Assembly: GCF_900183385.1 (NCBI RefSeq)
Contig: NZ_FXUT01000027.1
Location: 16,941 to 80,940, forward strand
Origin: Listeria costaricensis
GTDB taxonomy: Bacteria; Bacillota; Bacilli; Lactobacillales; Listeriaceae
Length of the DNA stretch: 64,000 nt
Direction: 5' to 3'
In this document: positions 28,422 to 37,572 of the stretch, in pieces
How positions within the stretch are numbered: position 1 is the first letter of the stretch
Layout of the letters: every line of letters starts with the position of its first letter
The notes under the pieces: model-generated
What the model was told of the DNA's origin: nothing
The model's database searches: none
Seen by the model: only the letters and a program-made list of their open reading frames with translations
Position numbers and translations under genes: made by a program

Positions 28422-29969
28422 TTACTTTTTTAGAGCAGCAATCTTATCTGCTATAGTTAGCGCGGTTTTTACTGATTTTCGATTAAGTGTTTGCTGAAGA
28501 TAATCAATTTCTTGGGAATTCTTAGCTAACTGATTAGTTTGCTCGGCTATTATCTTTTCGAGTTGAGAAATTTGAGTGTCTTTGTTTTTGATTGCTTCTT
28601 GAGTGGTGGCTAAATTATTTTTTGTGCTTTTGTGTTTTTTATTAAGTATGGATAAATCATTGCGTAACTTTTTAAGAGTGGATTCACGAGTATGAATATT
28701 GAATTGTAACTGTCGATCTGCACGTGATTTATAAATCGTACTCCCAATTTGGATACGCTCTAACATCCCCTCTGGTGATAAAGTTGTGAGAGACTCGACC
28801 GGTGGCTCCTCTGAAACATTTTGTATTTTTTTATCAAAAGGTATTTCTGTTAGGTGGCGATCTTGTTCATAAATATGTTCTAATCCGATATAAGTAAGAA
28901 AATCAATAAAATTATCAAAGTTTTTCCCTTGTTTCTTTTCTACTGTACTGAGATCAACGGCACTCAATAAATCCTCTAAATGAGAATACTGGTTAATTTG
29001 CTCTAAAGTAGTATGGGCGAGTCCGTGCCAATTGGTTAATTCGCGCATTCGAGCATCTTGAACTATTGAGATACTGGGAGTTCCAACAACAGTTGCTGCA
29101 ACATTTCCATGTAATCGAGAGCCAACACTAATTTCAATTTTCTTCATATAATCAAACCACGTACGAGCACTTAAAAAATATTTAGCTTTTCCAGATCGAT
29201 AAAAATGATGATGAAGTGTATGGGGATATATCTCGGATTCAGTAGCAATAGATGGTCCGCCACTATATGTTAAAAATAATTCATTATGAAGTTGAGGGAT
29301 AAAATAGTGATTGGGATATTCAGTGCTAACTTGTTCTAAAAACTGTAAAGTTTGATGAGACGTTGATGGGGAAGCATTCAAAGAGATATATGCTTCTTTT
29401 GTTAATTTTGGCTGACGTAGCATTAAATTTCTACCAAAAGTATATAACGATGGGCAACCGATTACGCGATAGTCAACCCCCTCTTTAAAACCTAATTGTT
29501 TCAGATAATCAGCAGTGATTTCTCCACGCAAACCAACTTGTGGAGATTTTTCTAAAACAGCTTTAATAAAGTCTTTAACATCATCATCAAAAGCGAAGCC
29601 ATTTGATAGATTTGGTTCATATGAAGCTCGTAGTCCGACACCTATTATGTGAACAGGAATTTTAAGTTGCTTGATTAATTGAGTGTATCCTCTTAATGTC
29701 GAGCGGAAGTCATCTCGGAAGGCATCAGCTAGCGGCATAATATATGCATCGTAAGTTTCGTTAATTTCTTCTGCACGGAATTGAGAAGCATTATAAAGGT
29801 AACCATCAGGAGTGAAGTTTATTTCCTCATTTATCATAAGTGCTCTCATTACACTATATTGATAAAGTAGATTACCATTATTGGAACCCGTTCGATCTTT
29901 TTCAAGCATTTCTTCAGCAGTGAAAATCTCGAATGGAGTCATTGCGCCTCTAACTAAGAACTTTTTCAC
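28422..29969 (-). CDS. Polysaccharide pyruvyl transferase-family protein with C-terminal coiled coil
   Basis: 515 residues from GTG 29969, with AAAGGTAGGA upstream. The first 350 residues match the PS_pyruv_trans family (CsaB/WcaK type): a GNNG-like NNGNLLYQY near residue 30, a PVHIIGVGLR strand and the signature EISVGSRLHGNVAA near 282. The last 120 residues form a long charged coiled coil (about 400-500) with a basic end. Such enzymes add ketal-pyruvate to surface glycans. It is divergent from a CDP-glycerol transferase/HAD gene, and the two probably modify the same teichoic-acid-like polymer. AT-rich composition. Confidence 0.85.
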   Translation of the reverse strand: MKKFLVRGAMTPFEIFTAEEMLEKDRTGSNNGNLLYQYSVMRALMINEEINFTPDGYLYNASQFRAEEINETYDAYIMPLADAFRDDFRSTLRGYTQLIKQLKIPVHIIGVGLRASYEPNLSNGFAFDDDVKDFIKAVLEKSPQVGLRGEITADYLKQLGFKEGVDYRVIGCPSLYTFGRNLMLRQPKLTKEAYISLNASPSTSHQTLQFLEQVSTEYPNHYFIPQLHNELFLTYSGGPSIATESEIYPHTLHHHFYRSGKAKYFLSARTWFDYMKKIEISVGSRLHGNVAATVVGTPSISIVQDARMRELTNWHGLAHTTLEQINQYSHLEDLLSAVDLSTVEKKQGKNFDNFIDFLTYIGLEHIYEQDRHLTEIPFDKKIQNVSEEPPVESLTTLSPEGMLERIQIGSTIYKSRADRQLQFNIHTRESTLKKLRNDLSILNKKHKSTKNNLATTQEAIKNKDTQISQLEKIIAEQTNQLAKNSQEIDYLQQTLNRKSVKTALTIADKIAALKK

Positions 29970-30246
29970 ATCATTTCCTACCTTTCATTTATATAGAAAA
30001 TTATTAGGTCAAACAATACATCTGATGTGTAGTTAACTGCATAAAGTATAACATGTTTTACACTGCAACTTATAAAAAGTTGAATTTACGATAAATATAA
30101 TTTTATGGTGAAGATATAAATTAAAAATAATGTTGATCAATAATACGTTTTCTAAGTCATGAAATAATTGTCTACTAATATTGCCTTTATGTTATAATAC
30201 CCTTATATAATTATTTTTAGTAATTTGTACCAGAGGAGTGTGTAGT

Positions 30247-33200
30247 TTGACTAATCCTATCAGTCTAAAAGAGGCATCTATTGGATTAAAAAAAGATTTG
30301 TTGAAACCAATTGTTAAAACAGAAGGTAGAAACAAAAAAATATGGTTATTTAACAGTGGCTTGGTATTTGAGGGGAATCCAAAGTGGCTTTTTATTTATG
30401 TAAATCAGCATCGTCCAGATATAGAAGCTTATTGGTTTTGTGATAGCATTGAGCTTGTTAAGAAAGTTCGTAAATTAGGGTTTAAAGCAGAGACATTCAC
30501 TTCAGCTGCTGGGGAACGATTAAAAAAACAAGCGGGTGTTTTTGTAGTTAATCAGGTAAAAGAGCATTTACCGGTTGGATTTAATAATGAAGTTATTCTT
30601 TTAAACTTGTGGCATGGAGTAGGATGTAAGACCATTGAACGTAAAGTAAACTTTGGTGAATTGAAAGAACGTATTTTTAAAAAGTATATTACGTACAATC
30701 CAGTTTATAAAAATAATCAATTATTCTTAGTTACTTCTCAGCTTATGGAAAAGCATTTTAAGGAACAAGTAGGCATTGACGATGATAAAATTTTGCGTGG
30801 GGGATACCCAGCAACCATCTATCGAGATAAGTTTTCTACTTACGATCATGATGTTTTAAAGAAAAAAGGCTTGCCAAGCAATACTAAAATAGCACTCTAT
30901 GCGCCAACTTATCGAGATGCATCGCTTCAAAACTTCTTTGGGAATGCAGTGCCAGATATTGAAAAATTGATAAAAAAACTGAAAGAAAATAATATGTTAT
31001 TAATTTTTAAAATGCATAATCTAATGAAGGATGACTATCGTTATCAAACTTTAAAAGAAAAGTATCAAAATGACCCCAATCTTCTTTTCTGGGATAACCA
31101 GCATGATATATATGAAATTTTTGATAAGATTGATTTAGCGATAGTTGACTATTCCAGTATTTTTTATGATTTGTTAGCTTCTGGAGTTAAAAACTTTATA
31201 CGTTATATTTTTGATTATGAAAATAAAAATAACGTGAGAGATTTTGTTTTTGACTATAAAGAAATGACATTCGGAAAAATTTGTAATAGTTTTGAAGCGT
31301 TGTTGGCTACTCTTGATAATTATGAAGATACTGATGATGTAGAAGAACGAGATCGCATCTATCAACTCTTTTGGGAATATAATACTGGTGAATCAGCTTT
31401 GGAGGAGATTGTTGATCAAACACTGGCTTTTACACCTACCACCAAACAATATCCTATTTTATATAGTTTTGATATTTTTGATACATTAGTTAAAAGAAAA
31501 ACATTAAGTCCTGTTGGAATCTTTATTTATGTTCAGGAAAAAATGCGAACAAGTGGTTTGAATTTCTCTATGTTTTTTCAAGATAATTATAACTTTGTTC
31601 GTCGGCAGGCAGAATCAGCTGTACGAGATTATTATCGGAAATCAGTGGGGTTCAGGGAAAGTAATCAACTTGAAATTCAACTAGACGATATTTTTATAAA
31701 GTTGCAGGAAGTTCATGATTTAACAGACGAGCAGGTTGCGTTTCTTAAACAAACAGAGATTCAGGCAGAAATTGATAATATTGAAGCTATGGAAGAACCA
31801 GTGAAGTATGTTTTTGAATTAGTAGAACAAGGCGAAGATGTTGTTTTAGTAAGTGACATGTATTTGCCAGAAGAAGTTATAAAAGAAATGCTAAAGAAAG
31901 CAGATCCTCGTTTAGCCGAGTTGCCGCTTTATTTATCAAGTAAATTAGGCGATCAGAAATCCACACGCAAGCTGTATTTACGCGTCTTTGAAGATCTTAA
32001 TTATAATTATCAAGCATGGATCCATCACGGAGATAATAAACATGCAGATTTTAATATGCCGAGAGCCTTGGGAATTAATGCTGTTTATCAGCCAAAATTA
32101 GAATTTAATGGTTACGAAAATGCTTTAGTGAATCGGCTGAAAACCTATGATTCCTACCAACTTGCCAATTTATTTGCACGTTTCCGTGAAAAAAATTCTT
32201 CTTCTGTTGATTATTATGCTTATGCATTTGTAAGTGCATATTTTGTTCCGTATGTAAGTTGGGCAATCAAACATGCTTTAGCACGAGGAACGGATACACT
32301 TTATTTTATTTCTCGAGATGGACATTATTTAAAGCTAATTGCAGATGCCATCATTGAAACGAAAAATTATCCTATTAAAACTAAGTATATCTATGGTTCT
32401 CGCAAAGCTTGGCGAATCCCTTCTTTTGTTCACGAAATCGATAAAGAGTTTTATTCTGCATTTGGTAATTTTGAAGGTATGACAAACTTTAAAAGTGTTT
32501 TAACAGCATTGTCAATGGATGAGGCTACATTTGATCAAGTATTTCCAGAACTGGCATACTTAAAAGGTTTTGAAACAATTGATGACATAACGAAAAAACG
32601 GATTATTAATACTGCACAGTATTCCGAAGTATATAAAAAGTATTTACTAACTTATGCAGAGAATGAGCGTAAAATTATTAAGCGCTATTTACTTCAAGAA
32701 ATTGATTTCAATGAGAAATTTGCTTTTGTAGAATACTGGGGACGTGGCTATACACAGGATTGCCTAGCTCGTTTATTAGAGGATGCAAAAGGTGAAGCTG
32801 TAGATACGATTTTTTATTATTCGCGTAGTATTTATCCGACAATTGATCATTCGATTAGATATAACTTTAATTCTAATATGAGTTCATTGATTTTTACAGA
32901 ATCAATTTTTGCAAATGTTCCTTATCAAACTGTACGAGGTTATTATGAAGAAAATGGTGTGATCAAGCCAACCATTAAATCAAAGCCTAACAATTCGGAA
33001 CTACATGCAGCGCTAGAACTTTATTTAGCTGGGCTTGCGAAAGACTTATATTCATTAGATTTAACTGATGAGAATAGTTTGGAAAAATCGCTCTATGATT
33101 TTTCATTGGTGTATTTCAAAACAGTGCCAAATGATCCATACATTTTGACCAATTTTGCTAGTTTGAAAGATTCGGTATCTTTAAATCAAAAGGAAATCGA

Positions 33201-33390
33201 GTATGCACCGGCGTTAACTTTACGTGATTATTGGCCACGTATTTTAGGGAAACCTTTAAAAGTAAAAACTCGAAATTTTGACATGTCGATTGCTAGGTCT
33301 TCTAAATCAGTCCGTGTCGCACACAAAGTAAATAATGTTATTTTACAACGTGTGAAAAGACAGATCAAAAGAGTACTTCGTCGAGCGTAA
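30247..33390 (+). CDS. CDP-glycerol glycerophosphotransferase fused to HAD-like hydrolase domain
   Basis: About 1047 residues from TTG 30247. AGAGGAG lies 8 bp upstream, and a GTG at 30238 touches it. Residues about 30-385 form a TagB/TagF-type transferase: LWHGVGCKTIER with catalytic His, then YAPTYRD and the CDP-glycerol-binding DYSSIFYD. Residues about 400-640 carry HAD motifs: SFDIFDTLVKR (motif I), VLVSDMYLP (motif II) and HHGDNKHADF (motif IV), like the predicted HAD hydrolases of COG5610. The last 400 residues look like the continuation of that family. It probably builds or edits a glycerol-phosphate polymer. Confidence 0.85.
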   Translation: MTNPISLKEASIGLKKDLLKPIVKTEGRNKKIWLFNSGLVFEGNPKWLFIYVNQHRPDIEAYWFCDSIELVKKVRKLGFKAETFTSAAGERLKKQAGVFVVNQVKEHLPVGFNNEVILLNLWHGVGCKTIERKVNFGELKERIFKKYITYNPVYKNNQLFLVTSQLMEKHFKEQVGIDDDKILRGGYPATIYRDKFSTYDHDVLKKKGLPSNTKIALYAPTYRDASLQNFFGNAVPDIEKLIKKLKENNMLLIFKMHNLMKDDYRYQTLKEKYQNDPNLLFWDNQHDIYEIFDKIDLAIVDYSSIFYDLLASGVKNFIRYIFDYENKNNVRDFVFDYKEMTFGKICNSFEALLATLDNYEDTDDVEERDRIYQLFWEYNTGESALEEIVDQTLAFTPTTKQYPILYSFDIFDTLVKRKTLSPVGIFIYVQEKMRTSGLNFSMFFQDNYNFVRRQAESAVRDYYRKSVGFRESNQLEIQLDDIFIKLQEVHDLTDEQVAFLKQTEIQAEIDNIEAMEEPVKYVFELVEQGEDVVLVSDMYLPEEVIKEMLKKADPRLAELPLYLSSKLGDQKSTRKLYLRVFEDLNYNYQAWIHHGDNKHADFNMPRALGINAVYQPKLEFNGYENALVNRLKTYDSYQLANLFARFREKNSSSVDYYAYAFVSAYFVPYVSWAIKHALARGTDTLYFISRDGHYLKLIADAIIETKNYPIKTKYIYGSRKAWRIPSFVHEIDKEFYSAFGNFEGMTNFKSVLTALSMDEATFDQVFPELAYLKGFETIDDITKKRIINTAQYSEVYKKYLLTYAENERKIIKRYLLQEIDFNEKFAFVEYWGRGYTQDCLARLLEDAKGEAVDTIFYYSRSIYPTIDHSIRYNFNSNMSSLIFTESIFANVPYQTVRGYYEENGVIKPTIKSKPNNSELHAALELYLAGLAKDLYSLDLTDENSLEKSLYDFSLVYFKTVPNDPYILTNFASLKDSVSLNQKEIEYAPALTLRDYWPRILGKPLKVKTRNFDMSIARSSKSVRVAHKVNNVILQRVKRQIKRVLRRA

Positions 33391-33395
33391 TAGTA

Positions 33396-33427
33396 AACAG
33401 CCTGATTTTTTATTCAGGCTGTTTTTG
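33396..33427 (+). terminator. Terminator of the fused transferase gene
   Basis: A 10-bp perfect stem AACAGCCTGA / TCAGGCTGTT with an 8-nt T-rich loop and a TTTTTG tail. Confidence 0.9.
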
Positions 33428-33516
33428 CTTGTTATAAAATTAACGTTTATCATTAATTTTTTATTGATTAGAATTAAATGTCATGTTACGATAAAAGAAA
33501 AGCGGGAGGGATAGGA

Positions 33517-34065
33517 ATGAACATCCAAAGATTACAAAAGTTAAGTGCCTTTCTGAATGTTTGTTTTAAGGCGATCAGTCTGATTGTTGCTGTCACACCA
33601 ATTTGGCTATTATGGATGATGTTTTTTGCGAGTGATTTTAGTTTTAATGTGGATAGGTCAGACGCATTATTCAGTGTGTCGACTAGTTTTAAAGCGGTGG
33701 TAGATGACGGGAAGAGTTATCAGACGGAGCAGAATTGGACGATATTTATTGCAGTAACGATCGCGCTGCTTCTTATGGCGGTTGCTCTATGGCTCGCAAG
33801 TTTGATTTTTCGAGATATGAAAAATGGAAAAACGCCTTTTCAAAAATTAACAGTCAAACGGTTAAAACGGATCGGAACCTTGGCGCTCAGCTATGCCATT
33901 ATTCCACAAGTCTTTTATGCGGTCGTTTATTCGTTGCTGATTCCGGGATTTGAAATTACACTCAGCATAGGGACAGCCTTTATCCTTGCGCTACTCCTTT
34001 TCTGCATGGCGGAAATTTTTAATTATGGGGTAAGTTTGCAACAACAGTCAGATGAAACGCTATAG
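33517..34065 (+). CDS. DUF2975-family membrane protein
   Basis: About 182 residues from ATG 33517, with GGGAGGGATAGGA upstream. An upstream ATG at 33478 lacks a ribosome site. Four hydrophobic segments lie near residues 20-40, 72-95, 115-140 and 145-168, a pattern of the DUF2975 family. An amphipathic loop (about 96-110, RDMKNGKTPFQKLT) is characteristic. The next gene, 11 bp away, is a small Xre-type regulator. This membrane-protein/HTH pair is common in Firmicutes, with unknown signalling function. Confidence 0.85.
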   Translation: MNIQRLQKLSAFLNVCFKAISLIVAVTPIWLLWMMFFASDFSFNVDRSDALFSVSTSFKAVVDDGKSYQTEQNWTIFIAVTIALLLMAVALWLASLIFRDMKNGKTPFQKLTVKRLKRIGTLALSYAIIPQVFYAVVYSLLIPGFEITLSIGTAFILALLLFCMAEIFNYGVSLQQQSDETL

Positions 34066-34076
34066 GAGGGAAAGAG

Positions 34077-34286
34077 ATGGCGATTATTTTGCGCCTTGAT
34101 CGTGTTATGGCAGATCGAAAAATGTCACTGAAAGAGCTGTCGGAAGAAGTGGGAGTCGCCAATGTCAATCTTTCAAAAATAAAAACAGGTAAAGTCAGTG
34201 CGATCCGCTTTTCAACATTAAATGAGATTTGTCGTGTGCTCGATTGTCAGCCAGGGGATATTTTAGAATATGCGGCAGATGAGTAG
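34077..34286 (+). CDS. Small Xre-type HTH regulator
   Basis: 69 residues consisting of one Cro/C1-type helix-turn-helix (about 4-62; MSLKELSEEVGVANVNLSKIK then LNEICRVLDCQPGDIL). It belongs to the YozG-like group that accompanies DUF2975 proteins. It has TAGGAGGG ahead of ATG and is in one operon with the membrane protein, which may control it. No operator could be assigned. Confidence 0.9.
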   Translation: MAIILRLDRVMADRKMSLKELSEEVGVANVNLSKIKTGKVSAIRFSTLNEICRVLDCQPGDILEYAADE

Positions 34287-34311
34287 ACGCGGTAGTTATA
34301 GGTTTCAGTAG

Positions 34312-34345
34312 ACTCCTTTTCCAGTAGTTGGAGAGGGAGTTTTTG
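34312..34345 (+). terminator. Terminator of the DUF2975-Xre operon
   Basis: The stem ACTCCTTTTCCA / TGGAGAGGGAGT (with G-T pairs) has a short loop and a TTTTTG tail. Confidence 0.82.
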
Positions 34346-34464
34346 TATGCTCATTTTCGGCAGGCTGCCTGTAGAAAAATCCTCGTGCCCGGCGGTTCGG
34401 AAAATGTTTACTAGTGAAGGGGAGCGGTTAGAGAAATATTATAAAGCTTGGAAAGGAGATTCAG

Positions 34465-35412
34465 ATGTTTTCATATTATTATGTTGAGAAAAATCAACGG
34501 ATAACGGAAACGAACAAGAAAAACTTTAATTGGCTGCATATGGATGGGCATAATGTCGATAAGATCGACCAAGTCATTCAACAATTTGATTTGCCGGAAG
34601 ATATTTTTGTTGGGAATGATTCTCCAGAAGAGGTTTCGCAAATCAAACACTTAGATGGGGAGGTTTTAATTGATCCCATCTCGATAGTACTGATTGATTT
34701 GATCGATTCGGATGAAAAGATTGAAAAAAGGCTAGTTCCCATCTCTTTTGTTTTGTCGGAAAAGGTATTGATCACTTGTACCAATGGAACCGAGCACAAG
34801 CCGGAATATTTTGAGCGTTTATTTAAAGAATACGGGGAAAAATTTGATACTTTTGAAAAAATTATTGCATATGCCATTTTCAATATATACGGTCATTTTA
34901 TAAAGGAATTAGGCAAAATAAAGGACGAAATCGACGAGCTGGAACAGGCAGCAAGAAAAACGACCAAAAGTGAAGCGCTATTCCGTCAAACTGAGTTGGA
35001 AAGAGAGCTTGTGTATGTCGACCATACTTTGCAAGATCAGAAGCACATGCTAGATGGTCTGTGGGAGAAAGAAGAATTCATGGAAAAGGTGGCTAGTGAT
35101 GATTTGATTTACGATATTCAATTGCGACAGCGGCAAGCGGAAAAAATGATGGCGATTTATAGGGATCTATTAGAAAGCATAGGGTCACTATTCAGCAGCA
35201 TGATGAGCAATAAATTGAACCATTTGATGAAATATTTGGACTCGGCCAGCTTAATTATTGCTGTTCCCGCCATGATTGCCGGGATATGGGGAATGAATAC
35301 CGGAGTGCCAGGGGAAGGCTCTGATGCCGGATTCTTTATGGTGGTCGCGGTCGCTCTCTTTTTAGCGGCAGTTATTGCCATCCATTTAATCAGGAAGGAC
35401 TATACAAAATAA
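34465..35412 (+). CDS. corA: CorA-family divalent cation transporter
   Basis: 315 residues. A cytoplasmic N-terminal domain with long helices (about 150-245) is followed by two C-terminal membrane helices. The GMN signature sits at the end of the first one (IAGIWGMNTGVP), and a short extracellular loop and a basic C-terminus (IRKDYTK) follow. GGAAAGGAG precedes ATG. These proteins form pentameric channels for Mg2+, sometimes Co2+ or Ni2+. It is a single gene between terminators. No M-box riboswitch was seen upstream. Confidence 0.92.
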   Translation: MFSYYYVEKNQRITETNKKNFNWLHMDGHNVDKIDQVIQQFDLPEDIFVGNDSPEEVSQIKHLDGEVLIDPISIVLIDLIDSDEKIEKRLVPISFVLSEKVLITCTNGTEHKPEYFERLFKEYGEKFDTFEKIIAYAIFNIYGHFIKELGKIKDEIDELEQAARKTTKSEALFRQTELERELVYVDHTLQDQKHMLDGLWEKEEFMEKVASDDLIYDIQLRQRQAEKMMAIYRDLLESIGSLFSSMMSNKLNHLMKYLDSASLIIAVPAMIAGIWGMNTGVPGEGSDAGFFMVVAVALFLAAVIAIHLIRKDYTK

Positions 35413-35433
35413 CGAGAGCTTTCATTTACGCTA

Positions 35434-35471
35434 AAATAGACCGATAGTTCCTAGTGGATATCGGTCTATTT
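35434..35471. terminator. Intergenic hairpin between convergent genes
   Basis: A 13-bp perfect stem AAATAGACCGATA / TATCGGTCTATTT with a 12-nt loop lies between corA and the convergent HAD gene. T runs are short on both sides. Confidence 0.65.
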
Positions 35472-35508
35472 GGCGTGCTTGCAATTCAAGCTGTCTTCAT
35501 TTTTGGTT

Positions 35509-36318
35509 TTACAAGTGGCCGTTCAAATACTGTTCAATGATCGTCAAAACGCCGGATTCTTTGTTGGAAGGGGCGACGTGGCTGGCTGCAGCAAGGACTT
35601 CTGGGCTGCTCTCCTGCATGGCATAACTGTGCGGGGTTAGCTGCAGCATTTCCAAATCATTATTCGCGTCGCCAAATGCCAACAATTGGGCCGGTTCGAT
35701 TTGCCATTCGGTTAGGAGGCGCTGGATCGCGCTGCCTTTTGTGACTCCCGGGATGATGATGTCAATGCTGCCGTGACCGCTTGATACGGCGTGGATCTCA
35801 CCACGGAAGCGGTCGTTTAGCTGCTCGACGATTTGGGTCGTTTGTGAGAGAGCGACATCGAGGGCCAATTTGATGAAGGTGTCGTTCGGCAGTTTGTCAA
35901 AGCTGTCTACTTCCCGCAACTCGAAATAATATTTTTCGGCGAATTTTTTAAAATCTGCCCCCACATTTTTCAACAGGTAGGCGCTTTTGACACCGCAAAG
36001 AATCACCTTTAAGTCGCGATATTCATGTGTCAGCGTCGTGAGAATTTTTTGTACGAGCGGCTCGTCGAAATGATGGACCGTCAAGAGTTCGCCATTATGA
36101 AACGTGACGGCACCATTTTCAGCCACGTAAAAAAGCTGGTCATCTTTACCGGGGAAGAAAGATTTGAGCTGGTAGTATTGATTGCCGCTTGCAACGATGA
36201 ATTTGATATTCCGCTTTTCTAGTTCCGCATAAATTTTCTCGAAACGTTCGCGGTCATAAGTACTGTCAGCATCTAAAAAAGTCCCGTCCATATCCACTGA
36301 AATTGCCTGTATCATCAT
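35509..36318 (-). CDS. Cof-type HAD-IIB hydrolase (sugar-phosphatase-like)
   Basis: 269 residues of the Cof/YbiV subfamily of HAD phosphatases: motif I VDMDGTFLD, motif II Ser/Thr in IVASGN, the family cap domain, then motif III Lys (VTKGSA) and motif IV FGDANNDLEML. ATG overlaps the stop of the AraC-type gene (ATGA), so both are one operon divergent from the PTS and rhamnosidase-like genes. It probably dephosphorylates a sugar phosphate of that pathway. Substrates of this subfamily are broad. Confidence 0.9.
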   Translation of the reverse strand: MMIQAISVDMDGTFLDADSTYDRERFEKIYAELEKRNIKFIVASGNQYYQLKSFFPGKDDQLFYVAENGAVTFHNGELLTVHHFDEPLVQKILTTLTHEYRDLKVILCGVKSAYLLKNVGADFKKFAEKYYFELREVDSFDKLPNDTFIKLALDVALSQTTQIVEQLNDRFRGEIHAVSSGHGSIDIIIPGVTKGSAIQRLLTEWQIEPAQLLAFGDANNDLEMLQLTPHSYAMQESSPEVLAAASHVAPSNKESGVLTIIEQYLNGHL

Positions 36319-37349
36319 TTATCTACTCCTTTTTCGCGATATTCTCGCGGGGAAATCCCATATTTTTGTCGAAATAACCGATAGAAAAAGCTGTGGTTCT
36401 GATAGCCAATCTGACTGGCGATCCGGTCGATAGCCTCGTCTGTATGGTTGAGCAAAAAGCAGGCCTTGTCGAGCCGCTGCTCCTGAATAATCGTCTTGAA
36501 TGTCCGACCCGTCTTTTCTTTGATCAGCCTGCTAAGGTAGTTAGGATGAAAATTAAAAAATGCGGCCGTCTTTTCAAGCGTGCAGGTTTCATAATGCGTT
36601 TCAATATATTGCAGAATATCGCCAATGTATGTTTGATTGCTGGCTTTGGACAACTCGGCCCGATCCTTCTGATAGGCGCGCAGCAATTCGGAAAAAATAA
36701 TCACCATGTAGGCGTCAATCACATCATTGGCGCATAGATTTGGCTCATAGTATTCACATAGCAGCCGCTCGATCGAATTTTCCAAAAGTTGACTGTCGCC
36801 GCAATGGAAGATGATGTGGCGGTCATGGCGCTGTCTTTCGGAAATTGCATCAACTAAAAAATTGGAAATGAGACTGTTGCTGGATAGACGGCTCAGCATG
36901 GTGGTTGAAAAATAGCTTTTCTGCATCAAAAAATTGATAATGATGTCCGCTTCTGTCGTTTTGCCGATTGTATGTGGGACTTCTGTATCCAGCAGGCAAA
37001 AGTCGCCCTCGCGGAGTTGGACGGTTTTTCCATTTACGATCGCATCGACTTTTCCACGGTATACATAATTCATTTCAATGTAAGAATGAATGTGTATGGG
37101 GATAACAGAGTAACGAGAATGCTTGGTAATCTCAAACTGCGGATTATCAAAATAGCCCATCCCGCGATTGCGCTGGCGATTCTTGATTTGCTGCTCAAAA
37201 AAGTCAAACACAAGTACCTGCTCCCCATTTTCGAGTGTTATCCGGTCAAAATAATCGTAAATCTGCATGTTTTCTTCAGGGGATTCTTTGTGCTTGAGCT
37301 CACTGGGCGTCATAAGGGCGAGATATTCCTGCAACTTAGCAATGTCCAT
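36315..37349 (-). CDS. AraC-family transcriptional regulator
   Basis: 344 residues. An N-terminal cupin-like sensor domain (about 75-170, with HIHSYIEMNYVYRG and LREGDFCLLD) is followed by a linker and two C-terminal helix-turn-helix motifs (about 240-340). The hallmark IASQIGYQNHSFFYRLFRQ and GISPREYR are present. It is divergent from the PTS EIIBC gene, and the intergenic region contains two same-face repeats that could be its site. It is probably the activator of the EIIBC-GH106 operon in response to its sugar. Confidence 0.92.
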   Translation of the reverse strand: MDIAKLQEYLALMTPSELKHKESPEENMQIYDYFDRITLENGEQVLVFDFFEQQIKNRQRNRGMGYFDNPQFEITKHSRYSVIPIHIHSYIEMNYVYRGKVDAIVNGKTVQLREGDFCLLDTEVPHTIGKTTEADIIINFLMQKSYFSTTMLSRLSSNSLISNFLVDAISERQRHDRHIIFHCGDSQLLENSIERLLCEYYEPNLCANDVIDAYMVIIFSELLRAYQKDRAELSKASNQTYIGDILQYIETHYETCTLEKTAAFFNFHPNYLSRLIKEKTGRTFKTIIQEQRLDKACFLLNHTDEAIDRIASQIGYQNHSFFYRLFRQKYGISPREYREKGVDK

Positions 37350-37435
37350 CTTGGTCCTCCTAATTGATTAAGTTTGGTTAGTGCTTATGGAGAATTAAGA
37401 CCTATCTTGTTGAGTGCTTCTGATTTAAAATATGA

Positions 37436-37451
37436 TTGACAGCGATTTCAT
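37436..37451. promoter_or_regulatory. Probable CcpA cre site
   Basis: TTGACAGCGATTTCAT matches WTGNAARCGNWWWCAW at all defined positions but one. It lies about 50 bp upstream of the promoter of the PTS gene and would bring catabolite control. Confidence 0.5.
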
Positions 37452-37479
37452 GTTGGTTTATACCTGTTTATGTTGGCTT
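37450..37479 (+). promoter_or_regulatory. Direct repeat, candidate AraC-type operator
   Basis: ATGTTGGTTT (37450-37459) and ATGTTGGCTT (37470-37479) repeat with a 20-bp period, that is on one face of the helix. They end about 21 bp before the -35 box of the PTS promoter, the usual position for AraC-family activators. Confidence 0.5.
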
Positions 37480-37500
37480 TCGATCAGGAAAAGCTGTCTA

Positions 37501-37528
37501 TTGCGCAATATTTTACTGTTATTATAGC
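37501..37528 (+). promoter_or_regulatory. Probable promoter of the EIIBC-GH106 operon
   Basis: A weak -35 TTGCGC (37501-37506), a 16-bp spacer and -10 TATAGC (37523-37528). A poor core promoter with upstream repeats fits an activator-dependent promoter. Confidence 0.45.
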
Positions 37529-37572
37529 ATAGTTGATTCTATTAAGTTTAGACCTAACAAGGAGGAAAAACG

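Noticed and set aside
34390..34464. M-box Mg2+ riboswitch before corA
   Set aside because: The leader is too short and lacks the conserved M-box segments.
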